From Vulcanimicrobiota bacterium (GTDB lineage Bacteria > Vulcanimicrobiota > Xenobia > Xenobiales > JADMJV01), in assembly GCA_023447635.1 (NCBI GenBank), contig JAEXNA010000034.1:1-64000 (forward strand): a DNA stretch of 64,000 nucleotides. Direction: 5' to 3'. Below the pieces are notes generated by a model. It was given only the letters and a program-made list of their open reading frames with translations, was not told the DNA's origin and searched no databases. Made by a program: the position numbers and the translations under genes. The first letter of the stretch is position 1; each line of letters starts with the position of its first letter. Positions 26,002-34,008 of this stretch are shown one piece after another.

Positions 26002-27528
26002 GTGTTCAAAAAACTCTTTGTCGCCAATCGTGGCGAAATCGCTTGTCGCGTCATCCGAGCCTGCCGGGCTCTGGATATCACTTCGGTCATCGGTTTCCAC
26101 GCCGTCGACCGCTCTAGTCTGGGGGTCCGGCTCGCCGACTTCTCGGTGGAACTGACCGCGCCCGAGGGAGCCTCGCCGCGGGCGGCCTACCTCGACATCG
26201 AGCAAGTGGTGGCGGCGGCGGTGCGGACCGGGTGTGAAGCTGTTCATCCCGGCTACGGTTTCCTTTCCGAAAACGCCCGCTTCGCCCAGGCGTGCCAGGA
26301 CGCCGGTCTGGTGTTTGTCGGCCCCTCGCCCGAGGTGATCGCGGCGCTGGGCGACAAGAACCGCGCCCGAGAGCTGATGCTGCAGGCCAACCTCCCGCTG
26401 GTGCCCGGTTCGGACGGCCCTTGCCCCGACGTGGAGACGGCGCTGTCGTTAGCCGATGGGATCGGCTATCCGGTCCTGATCAAGGCCGCCGCCGGCGGCG
26501 GCGGACGCGGCATGCGTCGGGCCCACAACCGGGAAGAGTTGACTTCCGGCTTTGGGCAGGCTCAGCGCGAGGCCGAGGCGGCTTTCGGCAACGGTTCGGT
26601 CTATCTCGAGAAGTACATCGCCAAGCCACGCCACGTCGAAATTCAGATCCTGGGCGACAGTCACGGTAACGTGCTCTATCTGGGCGAGCGGGAATGCAGC
26701 GTGCAGCGCCGCTTCCAAAAGATGCTCGAAGAGGCGCCGTCCCCGTTCATCAGCGAGGCGACCCGGTTGGCGATGGGCGAGGCCGCCGTTCGCGGCGCTC
26801 GTAACGCCGGGTATACCAGCGCGGGCACCTTCGAGTTTCTTGTCGATGACGATCAGTCGTTCTACTTCCTCGAAGTCAACACTCGGCTTCAGGTCGAGCA
26901 CCCCGTGACCGAGGAGATCACCGGGGTCGACATCGTGGCCGAGCAGTTGCGAGTGGCGGCTGGAGAGGCGTTGACGCTGACTCAGGAAGGGGTCAAGGCT
27001 CAGACTCGAGGCTGGTCGATCGAATGCCGTATCACCTGCGAAGACCCTGACAACGGCTTCACCCCCTCGGTCGGTGTGGTCGAAGCGCTACGCCTGCCTT
27101 CGGGCCCCGGGGTGCGGGTCGACACGCACCTCTATCAGGGCTATCAGGTCCCCAACGATTTCGATTCGATGCTGGCCAAGCTGATCATCACGGCGAGCGA
27201 CCGGGAGAGCTGCATTCGGCGCGCCCTGGCCGCCCTTGACGAGTTCGAGGTGGTGGGGTTTGCGACGTCAATCCCGTTCCACCGCTGGCTTCTGCAGCAT
27301 CCGCGCTTCCAAGCGGGCGACTTCTCGACTCATTTCCTGGAAGAAGAGTTCGACGGACTGCCGACCGACGACGTGGCCGCCGACGACCTTCTCCATCTGG
27401 CAGCCCTGCTGGCTTACAAGCAGGGACAGAGTTCGACTCTGACGCCTCCCACCCCGGCCCGCTCGGGTTGGCAGCAGGCGGCGCGCTCCCGCTCGGGCTC
27501 GATCCGCAGCGGCGGATTCCAGCGCTGA
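26002..27528 (+). CDS. accC: Biotin carboxylase (AccC-type)
   Basis: ATP-dependent carboxylation of biotin on a carrier protein. The 508-residue protein has KKLFVANRGEIACRVIRAC, HPGYGFLSEN, the glycine-rich ATP loop AAAGGGGRGMR, GERECSVQRRFQK and EVNTRLQVEHPVTE with the catalytic Arg. It is about 55 residues longer than AccC; the tail is Pro/Thr then Ser/Arg-rich and low complexity. No biotin carrier or carboxyltransferase gene lies nearby, so it could serve acetyl-CoA, propionyl-CoA or pyruvate carboxylase. GTG start. A strong terminator follows. Confidence 0.88.
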   Translation: MFKKLFVANRGEIACRVIRACRALDITSVIGFHAVDRSSLGVRLADFSVELTAPEGASPRAAYLDIEQVVAAAVRTGCEAVHPGYGFLSENARFAQACQDAGLVFVGPSPEVIAALGDKNRARELMLQANLPLVPGSDGPCPDVETALSLADGIGYPVLIKAAAGGGGRGMRRAHNREELTSGFGQAQREAEAAFGNGSVYLEKYIAKPRHVEIQILGDSHGNVLYLGERECSVQRRFQKMLEEAPSPFISEATRLAMGEAAVRGARNAGYTSAGTFEFLVDDDQSFYFLEVNTRLQVEHPVTEEITGVDIVAEQLRVAAGEALTLTQEGVKAQTRGWSIECRITCEDPDNGFTPSVGVVEALRLPSGPGVRVDTHLYQGYQVPNDFDSMLAKLIITASDRESCIRRALAALDEFEVVGFATSIPFHRWLLQHPRFQAGDFSTHFLEEEFDGLPTDDVAADDLLHLAALLAYKQGQSSTLTPPTPARSGWQQAARSRSGSIRSGGFQR

Positions 27529-27560
27529 GTCGCTCTCTCCGAGCGACTCTCGCATCACAG

Positions 27561-27601
27561 AAGAAGGCGCCTCGACCGGTTCGGTCAAGGCGCCTTCTTC
27601 G
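27561..27601. terminator. Bidirectional rho-independent terminator
   Basis: AAGAAGGCGCC (27561-27571) pairs with GGCGCCTTCTT (27589-27599), enclosing a smaller GACCGGTTCGGTC hairpin. A- and T-rich flanks serve both directions. It sits between the convergent biotin carboxylase and TPR genes. Confidence 0.88.
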
Positions 27602-27633
27602 TTGCTGGGTGTCGGGAGACGGTGTCCCCCAAC

Positions 27634-29496
27634 TCAGGTCTTATCGGTTTTCGAGTAAGTCTCTTTGGGCTCCTCGGGAGGGGTCGCGTTCGGCACCTCT
27701 TCCTCGACCCAGATGTACTCGTACTCTCCGTCTTCGTCGTCCTCGTCGTCGTCGACGATTTCGTAGTTCCCCGAAGAGAGGTCGGTGATCAGCTCACCAT
27801 CCTCAGTTTCGTAGACCACCTGCACGCCTTCGCGTTCGTTCACCACGGTCCCGGCGAGTTGACGGTTGTCGATGTTGACCCCGGTTGGGGTGGTCTGCAG
27901 GGGCTCCGGCGAAGGAGGCGGGGGAGAGGTGGCGGTCTCTTTGCTGTCCACCCGATCCAGCCAGCGCTGCTCGAGCGGATTGCGCTGCGCTTTTTGAGCC
28001 AGAATATTGTTGAGTACGGTGCGAAGCTCGGCGCTCATGTGCTTCGAAAGTTTGTCGACCCGCTCTTGCTCTTGTTTGGCCAGGGCCGTGAGCAGGCTGT
28101 AGAGACGGTGGACGCTGCCGGTCTGCTCGAAGCCGAGAACCGGTTCGCCATCCTCGATCCCGGCGTAAAGCTCGTCGAGCGCCTTTTCCATCAGCTTCCA
28201 GGAAGAGCGGGCGTACAGTCGGTTCAGGCGAAGCACGGGGTCGCGATCGCCGAGTTCGTCGAACAGGTTGGCGTAGAGGCGGTCCATGCTGGGGGTCCGC
28301 TTCTTGTAGTCTTCGATCGCCTCGAGGAACTCCAGCAGCAGTCCGCAGGAAGCTTCCACCGGGAGCATATCGAGGTTGGGAAAGCTGTCGGTGGCGACCT
28401 CGTGGTCCTGGGCGGCGTCGAGGAAGGCGCCGGCCAGCTCCAGGCGTAGCGCCTCGAGCATGTCCGACATCAGCTCTTCATCCTCGGCCAGAGTGGAAAG
28501 AGTTTCCTCGGCGGCCTCCCAGCGCTGCGAGACGGTGCAGGACCAGAACAAGCGCCAACCGGTCAGAGCGTCCGACGAGAGGGCAAACGCTTTCATCAGA
28601 GGGTCGATAGCGCCGTCCAGGTCGGTTCGTCCGAGGGATAGGTCGGCTCGAATGCGTAAGGCGCCGGTGTGTTGCGGGTCCTGAGCCAGGATTCTCTCGA
28701 CGTAGCCTTCGGCCGCATCGACGTTCTCTCGGCGCATCATGATGCAGGCGCACTGGAACAGAAACTGCGTGTCGTTGCCGGCGGGGCGAGCCAGGGTGCG
28801 CGAGATCAGCTCGTCGGCCTTGGCCTGCTCGCCCTGCCAGTCCAGGAAGGAGGCTTTCCAGCCAGCGGCCCAGGGCTGGTTGATATCGACGATGGAGAGC
28901 AGCTCTCGGGCCCGCTCGATCATGTTGTTGGCCAGGAAGCCTTTGAGGGCGCGGCTGACCAGCTCCTCGTCTTCGGGGTTGTAAAGCGCCCCCAGGTCCA
29001 GGATCTCGAGCGCCGTCTTGGGCTGCTCTAGAGACTCCATCATGTCGGCGGCCTGCTTGGCAAAGATGGCGTTGTCGGGCGACTCGGAGAACGCCATGGC
29101 GGCAAACTTGCCGGCCTCCATCATGTCGCCCTTGCGCTTCATGACGGCGGACAGGCCGCGTAGCGCGCCCGGGTTGCTGGGATCGCGCGCGATCACTTCC
29201 CGGAAAGCGTCTTCGGCGTCGTCGAAGTTGTCTTGTTTTTCCAGGGTGATCCCGTAGGCCAGCAGCAGGTTGGCGTCGGTCGAGTAGGTCTCCAGGCGTT
29301 CTTCGAGGATCGAGATCGCCTCCTCCTCGCGGTTGCGCAGGGCTAGCAGAACGGCCCAGGAGGCCGCATAAAGGGTGGTGCTTTCCTCGTTGATCTCCGA
29401 AGCTTGCTGGAGCAGGTGCTCGGCGGTGATGAAGTTGCCGGAGAGGATCTCCTTCATGGCCTGATCAAAGAGGCTTTTGGAAGTGTCGGTAGACAT
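27634..29496 (-). CDS. Large TPR protein with acidic C-terminal tail
   Basis: About 620 residues, mostly helical tetratricopeptide repeats from residue 10 to about 480 (for example DAEDAFREVIARDPSNPGAL and LYAASWAVLLALRNREEEAI). A Ser/Pro spacer is followed by a very acidic tail with DDDEDDEDGEYEYIWVEEE. No signal peptide or membrane helix. TPR proteins act as binding scaffolds; the partner is unknown. ATG at 29496 is preceded by AAGGGGGG; a longer upstream reading frame contains no conserved sequence. It is a single gene ending at a shared terminator. Confidence 0.83.
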   Translation of the reverse strand: MSTDTSKSLFDQAMKEILSGNFITAEHLLQQASEINEESTTLYAASWAVLLALRNREEEAISILEERLETYSTDANLLLAYGITLEKQDNFDDAEDAFREVIARDPSNPGALRGLSAVMKRKGDMMEAGKFAAMAFSESPDNAIFAKQAADMMESLEQPKTALEILDLGALYNPEDEELVSRALKGFLANNMIERARELLSIVDINQPWAAGWKASFLDWQGEQAKADELISRTLARPAGNDTQFLFQCACIMMRRENVDAAEGYVERILAQDPQHTGALRIRADLSLGRTDLDGAIDPLMKAFALSSDALTGWRLFWSCTVSQRWEAAEETLSTLAEDEELMSDMLEALRLELAGAFLDAAQDHEVATDSFPNLDMLPVEASCGLLLEFLEAIEDYKKRTPSMDRLYANLFDELGDRDPVLRLNRLYARSSWKLMEKALDELYAGIEDGEPVLGFEQTGSVHRLYSLLTALAKQEQERVDKLSKHMSAELRTVLNNILAQKAQRNPLEQRWLDRVDSKETATSPPPPSPEPLQTTPTGVNIDNRQLAGTVVNEREGVQVVYETEDGELITDLSSGNYEIVDDDEDDEDGEYEYIWVEEEVPNATPPEEPKETYSKTDKT

Positions 29497-29693
29497 CGCC
29501 AGCCCCCCTTCGCACCGAGGGACAAAGCCCCTACCTGAAGACAGATTTGCACCTCCGTTGGGGGCTCGCCGTGCGCCTGGCGAAACTCGGAAAGCGCCGC
29601 AGCGGTTGGAAAATCGGTGGTGACCCAACTCCATTTTGAGCGGCCCGGCGACGAGAAAGGGTTTTCTCGAGGAAACCGTCGAACGGCGGCGCC

Positions 29694-30365
29694 GTGAACC
29701 GCTCTCAATCCTATCGAACCCCTCGTCCGCTCCGTGCGGCCGCGAACCTGTTGGCCAGCGCTGCGCTAGGCGCCGTGCTCTTCTCGGGCTGCGGCGAGCA
29801 CATCACCTTCGAAAAGGTGGACCTGCGGGGGCACGTCCGCGTCGACCGCGGCGACGGGGACGGCTACTGTTTCCGAGTCCCCTCCGACTGGGAGATCCGG
29901 GAGAAGCTCGAGGGGGCGGACGTGGTCTGCCTCTCCCCGCCCAGCAAGGGGCAGTTCCGCGAGTCGGTGGTGGCTCGAACCCTGACGGCTCAGGAGCTGC
30001 AGGACCCGACGGCCGCCATCAACAGCCAGTTGACCGCCATGGGCGAGAAGGTTCAGATCGTCGAACCGCTGGCCGATGGGAAACCGATGCTGGTTCAGCT
30101 CGATGACACTCGATTCTCGTCGCTGCCTCTGTCCCAGCTTCTCTTTGTGCACCAGCTCCCCGAAGGGAACGGCGTTCTGGTCTGCTGCACGACCGAGGCG
30201 TCTCAGATGCCGAAGCGGCGAGCGGACTTCGAGGCGATGATGGCCAAGGCGCATTTCGACCTGAGCCAGTGTCCCACGAAGGGCGGGGTCCCCTCCACCT
30301 TCCCAACTCCCGAGGTGACTTACAGTCCGGGGCCCTCGGCTCCCAAGGTCTCTCCGGCCCCCTGA
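29694..30365 (+). CDS. Putative lipoprotein, unknown function
   Basis: A 223-residue protein with an Arg-rich N-terminus, hydrophobic stretch and lipobox LFSGC (Cys about residue 33). The mature part has a small domain with YCFRVPSDWEIREKL and VVCLSPP, reminiscent of PsbP-like or lipocalin-sized domains often seen in bacterial lipoproteins, but I cannot assign a family. The last 30 residues are Pro-rich. GTG start. Its 3' end overlaps the convergent ubiX gene by 46 bases. Confidence 0.7.
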   Translation: MNRSQSYRTPRPLRAAANLLASAALGAVLFSGCGEHITFEKVDLRGHVRVDRGDGDGYCFRVPSDWEIREKLEGADVVCLSPPSKGQFRESVVARTLTAQELQDPTAAINSQLTAMGEKVQIVEPLADGKPMLVQLDDTRFSSLPLSQLLFVHQLPEGNGVLVCCTTEASQMPKRRADFEAMMAKAHFDLSQCPTKGGVPSTFPTPEVTYSPGPSAPKVSPAP

Positions 30366-30928
30366 GGCCCGGTCCAGGTCGGGTACAGCTGATGGGGTAG
30401 GCCCAGCAGCTCCATCACCTTGCCGACCGTATGGTCGACCACCTGTTCCACGGTTTGGGGACGGTGATAGAAGGCGACCATCGGAGGAACGATCACCGCC
30501 CCGAGTTCGGCCAGCGTCGTCAAGTTGCGCAGATGGCCCAGGTGCAGCGGCGTTTCTCGCGGCACCACGATCAGGGGACGGCGCTCTTTGAGAGTGACGT
30601 CGGCGGCCCGGTGCAGCAGCGTCTCGCCAACTCCGTGAGCCACCTGTCCCACCGTTTTCATCGAGGCAGGGACGATCGCCATGGCGGTCACCGGGAACGA
30701 GCCGCTGGCGATGGAGGCCGCGATGTCGCTCTCCTTGTGGCAGACGTCGGCCAGCGCCTTCACTCCGTTCACCGACCAGTCGGGACACTCGAGCGAGAGG
30801 GTGACCGAAGCCGCCTTGGATAGGATCAGGTGCGTCTCGACACCCTCGCTTCGCCCCAACTCCTGGAGCAGGCGGATGCCGTAGAGAACGGCCGAGGCCC
30901 CGGTTATTCCGACAACGATTCGCTTCAC
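30320..30928 (-). CDS. ubiX: UbiX-like flavin prenyltransferase
   Basis: UbiX joins dimethylallyl phosphate to FMN, making prenylated FMN for UbiD-type decarboxylases. The sequence starts VKRIVVGITGASAVLYGIRL and has VPASMKTVGQVAHGVGETLL, then RRPLIVVPRETPLHLGHLRN, all family hallmarks. The probable start is GTG 30928, where homology begins; ATG 30973 has a better ribosome-binding site but adds 15 unconserved residues. In futalosine-pathway organisms a UbiX-like protein serves a UbiD-like decarboxylase late in menaquinone synthesis, which would link it to the mqn genes; no ubiD-like gene is in the window. Confidence 0.88.
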   Translation of the reverse strand: MKRIVVGITGASAVLYGIRLLQELGRSEGVETHLILSKAASVTLSLECPDWSVNGVKALADVCHKESDIAASIASGSFPVTAMAIVPASMKTVGQVAHGVGETLLHRAADVTLKERRPLIVVPRETPLHLGHLRNLTTLAELGAVIVPPMVAFYHRPQTVEQVVDHTVGKVMELLGLPHQLYPTWTGPQGAGETLGAEGPGL

Positions 30929-31062
30929 GCGCTGAGCTTGCCTCGACCTGATGGGAACTCCTCCCGCAGGCATAACCAGGAAGCTCCCCTTCGGTTAGGA
31001 ACCCCAAAGGTATCAGCGTTCTCGAATCACCACAGAATCGACCCGCCGCCGGCTGGAGAAGC

Positions 31063-32052
31063 GTGCTCTCGGCCATCTTGGCGTTCCTGGCAGGGATGGG
31101 CCTGCTGGCGTACTTTATCAGCCCTTCGGAATGGGTCGTCGCGGTGAGCCAGGTGAGGCGAGTCGACTACCTGTGGGGGACCGGTTTTTTCTTTCTGGCT
31201 CTGCTGGCCATGACCGTGCGCTGGAGAGCCTGCCTTGCCTATCGGCTGGCCTTCGTTCCGGCCTTCCATACCCTGGGAGTCGCCATGGCGGGCAATCTTT
31301 TGATCCCCGGACGCAGCGGTGAGCCGCTGCGAGTCTATGCTCTGGCCGAGCGAGGGTTCCCTCCCGAGATCGCGACCTCGGGCGTGGTGCAGGAGCGCCT
31401 GGCCGACCAGCTCTTTCGGCTGCTCTTTCTAGCCCTATCGCTGGTGCTGGCCGGCGCCAATGGCGGTCCCGGAGCCAACCTCAGGCTGCTCGGGATCCTG
31501 GTGGGAACGCTGGCGGTCTTTGCCGCGGTGGGGCTGATGGTGCGCTACAGGATCGCCCTGGCGCGGTCTTCCGGGCGCTGGTTTGGACGCCTGCCGCGGC
31601 TCAATGCCGACACGGTCGAGCGTTTCGTGCGTAATACTCTGACCGACCTGGCCACGATGGGCAGCCGCCCTGGGGGGAAGCAGGCGCTGATATGGGGTGC
31701 TATCTCGTTCGGCCTGTCGCTGGTTCACACCAACTTCATCCTCGACTCGTTTTTCGGCCCGGAGAGTTTTGTGATGGCCTGCGTGGTGATGGCCTTTGCG
31801 CCGCCGACCGCCGCCGGCAAGCCGGGCTACTACCACTTTTTGCTGACGGCTTCGATGGTCGTTTTCGGGGCCGAACGCGAAGTCGCTTTACGGGCGGCCG
31901 TCGTGCTGTTCTTTTATCAGGCGGTGTTTTACCCGCTTTGGGGGGCGGCCGGCTGGCTGCTTCTGCGCAGCGGTCCGCGCCTCGGTTGGACTGCCCCCGC
32001 CTTGCCCGAGACCGTCAGTTCCCCTGAGGACGGGGCAGCGCCGCCGCAATGA
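31063..32052 (+). CDS. YbhN/AglD-type integral membrane protein
   Basis: A 329-residue membrane protein with about eight hydrophobic segments. It matches the lysylphosphatidylglycerol-synthase-TM/UPF0104 group: WRACLAYRLAF, then MAGNLLIPGRSGEPLRVYAL with the conserved R-x-G-E/P-R core, ERLADQLFRLLFL, and the late PTAAGKPGYYHFLL. Related proteins are suspected lipid or glycolipid flippases. GTG start with GGAGA just upstream. It overlaps the convergent rhomboid gene at its 3' end. Substrate unknown. Confidence 0.82.
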   Translation: MLSAILAFLAGMGLLAYFISPSEWVVAVSQVRRVDYLWGTGFFFLALLAMTVRWRACLAYRLAFVPAFHTLGVAMAGNLLIPGRSGEPLRVYALAERGFPPEIATSGVVQERLADQLFRLLFLALSLVLAGANGGPGANLRLLGILVGTLAVFAAVGLMVRYRIALARSSGRWFGRLPRLNADTVERFVRNTLTDLATMGSRPGGKQALIWGAISFGLSLVHTNFILDSFFGPESFVMACVVMAFAPPTAAGKPGYYHFLLTASMVVFGAEREVALRAAVVLFFYQAVFYPLWGAAGWLLLRSGPRLGWTAPALPETVSSPEDGAAPPQ

Positions 32053-32857
32053 GGAAGCCGCCGAGCATTCCGCCGGCGTGACCCCAGTTGTCCAGAAAGC
32101 CGTAGCCGGACATCTCTAAAGCGACCCCTCCCAGCAGGATGATCAGGGACCAGGATGTGATCTGCTGGACCTGATGTAGGGGCACCATGCGCCAGCGCCA
32201 ATAGATGGCAACCATCGCCCCTGAGAGGGCGAAAAGCGCTCCCGAGGCGCCCATGGCCATCCAGCCTCCACCGAACTGCCAGGTGTGGCCCAGCCAGGAG
32301 ATAAGGCTGGCTACCACTCCAGAAAGCAGGTAGAAAGCCAGGAAGCGTCCTTTGCCGAGCAGCCCTTCGAGAGTGGGGCCGTAGTTCCAGAGGAACGACA
32401 TGTTCAGGGCCAGGTGCAGGAAGCCATACGGAAACTGTCCGGAGTGGGAAAACACGCTGGTCAACAGCTCCCAGTAGTGGTGGGCGCTGAAGGTCGAGGG
32501 CTTGAGGGCGATCTGGTAGGTCATCGACGGGTCCATAAAGGCCACCATGAAGACCAGACTGTTCACGGAGATCAGCGCCCGGGTCATCCGACTCGAAGGG
32601 CTGAAGTTGGCGAAACGCAGGATGTACTTGTCCCGGGTCTCCTTCTGCAGGGCTTCAGTGATCTCTCCACTGCCGCCGCACGACGAGCAGTCCACCGGGC
32701 AGGGCATGACTCCCTGGCCGGAACAGGCCTTGCACGGATAGGAGACGCCGCGAGAGGTTTCTCGGGTGCCCGATCCCGAGCAGGCGGGACACTCCTGAGT
32801 TCCTGCTCCCTGGCAGTCTGGGCACCGGCCAGAGCCGATGCAACGGGGACAACGCAA
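32015..32857 (-). CDS. Rhomboid protease with N-terminal DnaJ-type zinc finger
   Basis: About 280 residues. Residues 3-65 contain repeated CxxCxGxG units (CPRCIGSG, CPDCQGAG, CPACSGSG, CKACSGQG and CSSCGGSG), as in the zinc-binding region of DnaJ. About 190 residues follow with six membrane segments of a rhomboid: LHLALNMSFLWNYGPTLE, the active Ser in MGASGALFAL, and the active His in WGHAGGMLGG. Rhomboids cleave membrane proteins within the bilayer. I use TTG 32857 because GGAGG stands seven bases upstream; a TTG 60 bases upstream would add 20 unconserved residues. Confidence 0.86.
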   Translation of the reverse strand: MRCPRCIGSGRCPDCQGAGTQECPACSGSGTRETSRGVSYPCKACSGQGVMPCPVDCSSCGGSGEITEALQKETRDKYILRFANFSPSSRMTRALISVNSLVFMVAFMDPSMTYQIALKPSTFSAHHYWELLTSVFSHSGQFPYGFLHLALNMSFLWNYGPTLEGLLGKGRFLAFYLLSGVVASLISWLGHTWQFGGGWMAMGASGALFALSGAMVAIYWRWRMVPLHQVQQITSWSLIILLGGVALEMSGYGFLDNWGHAGGMLGGFLIAAALPRPQGN

Positions 32858-32940
32858 ACCTTTTCCTCCATGCAGGATTGTGAGCGCACCCCGATAAGAT
32901 ATGCCAACCCCGATCAATTGGGCGCTGGCCCAGGCAGTAG

Positions 32941-33693
32941 GTGCAACCCGTGAGAAACATTTTGGCTACCAGTTCGGCGGTCCTCCTGTGGGCAGGACTG
33001 ACGATGACAGCCTCGGCCGACCCAATCCAGCGCACTGGCGGCGCCAGCGTGGGCGGTCAGACGGTCAACAGCTACTCGAACACCGGCGCGGATGACTACT
33101 ACCGCACCATGCGGCAGGGCAGCGGGGGCACCATTTATAACGTGCAGCCGCCGGTGACCCTTCGACCCAAGGCGACCCCGGGGGTCCGCTCCGGCAACTA
33201 CACCATCCCGGCCAGCGTCTCCTACGCCTCCAGCGTCAAGCAAGACCTGGACGAGCGCTGGGTCAACCTGGGGGGGCAGCGGGTCGATATCGCCGCTATC
33301 GTCGAGCGGGAAGGGAAGCGGTTCAACCTGGACCCGTTGCTGATCGAAGAGGTGATTCGTCAGGAGTCGGCGTTCCAGCCCACCGCCATGTCCTACGTGG
33401 GCGCCCAGGGGCTGATGCAGCTCATGCCGGGCACGGCGGCCCAGATGGGGGTCACGAATCCGAACGATCCCGCCGACAATATCGCCGGCGGGACCCGCTA
33501 CCTGGCGGAGCAGCTGAGCTCCTTTGGACGGCTGGACCTGGCGCTGGCCGCCTACAACGCGGGCCCCGGGGCGGTCGCCTCGTTCGGAGGTATCCCGCCT
33601 TACCAGGAGACCCAGAACTACGTCGCCCGGATCGTGAACTCGTACAACAATCGGGTTCAGCAGGAGCGGGCGAAAAGCGGCAAGAACCGCTAG
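32941..33693 (+). CDS. Lytic transglycosylase (SLT domain)
   Basis: Exported peptidoglycan-cleaving enzyme. The 250-residue protein has a signal peptide (to about residue 26), a Ser/Gly-rich spacer, and an SLT domain (about 125-240). The catalytic Glu is in VIRQESAFQP, with YVGAQGLMQLMPGTA, ADNIAGGTRYL and ALAAYNAGPGAV as the other family motifs. GTG at 32941 or 32950. Most similar in layout to small MltE/Slt70-like cores. Downstream is a tiny membrane protein, then a terminator. Confidence 0.92.
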   Translation: MQPVRNILATSSAVLLWAGLTMTASADPIQRTGGASVGGQTVNSYSNTGADDYYRTMRQGSGGTIYNVQPPVTLRPKATPGVRSGNYTIPASVSYASSVKQDLDERWVNLGGQRVDIAAIVEREGKRFNLDPLLIEEVIRQESAFQPTAMSYVGAQGLMQLMPGTAAQMGVTNPNDPADNIAGGTRYLAEQLSSFGRLDLALAAYNAGPGAVASFGGIPPYQETQNYVARIVNSYNNRVQQERAKSGKNR

Positions 33694-33733
33694 CCCAAAG
33701 ATTGACTTTCACGAAGCGAGGATTGACGACGAT

Positions 33734-33925
33734 ATGCCTACTTTGACCGGAGATTTCCTGAACCCCCACTTTTGGGCTGCCCTGGGCCACGCCATCGGCA
33801 ACGGCCTGTTGGTGCTGGTGGGGATCAGCGCTGCCGCTGCGGTGCTGACCTTCGCTACGGGCGGAACCGCTCCGCGCAACTGGCCCAAAAAGGACGACGC
33901 GCACCCCGAGCCTCATCACCACTAG
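33734..33925 (+). CDS. Small single-helix membrane protein
   Basis: A 63-residue protein with one hydrophobic helix (about residues 16-42, IGNGLLVLVGISAAAAVLTF) and a short charged C-terminus ending in three His. ATG start; GAGG lies about 12 bases upstream, a little far. It is 40 bases after the transglycosylase gene and directly before a hairpin terminator, so it probably belongs to the same transcript. No family recognised. Confidence 0.6.
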   Translation: MPTLTGDFLNPHFWAALGHAIGNGLLVLVGISAAAAVLTFATGGTAPRNWPKKDDAHPEPHHH

Positions 33926-33933
33926 CCTTTTCG

Positions 33934-33972
33934 AGCCGTCGGCCTACGTGACGTTCGTGGGAGGCGGCTTTT
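33934..33972 (+). terminator. Rho-independent terminator
   Basis: AGCCGTC (33934-33940) pairs with GGCGGCT (33963-33969), with an inner CCTACG/CGTGGG pairing, then TTT. It ends the transglycosylase/small-protein transcript. Confidence 0.7.
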
Positions 33973-34008
33973 CTATTTCCCCAGTTCTGATGCTTTTAGG
34001 AGATTGCC

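Noticed and set aside
29766..31076. 436-residue minus frame covering the lipoprotein and ubiX genes
   Set aside because: Composition is Arg/Gly/Pro-rich in its first half; it contradicts two recognised genes.
33734..33925. His-ended small protein as a cloning artefact
   Set aside because: Only three His end the protein, the surrounding sequence is chromosomal and no vector sequence is present.
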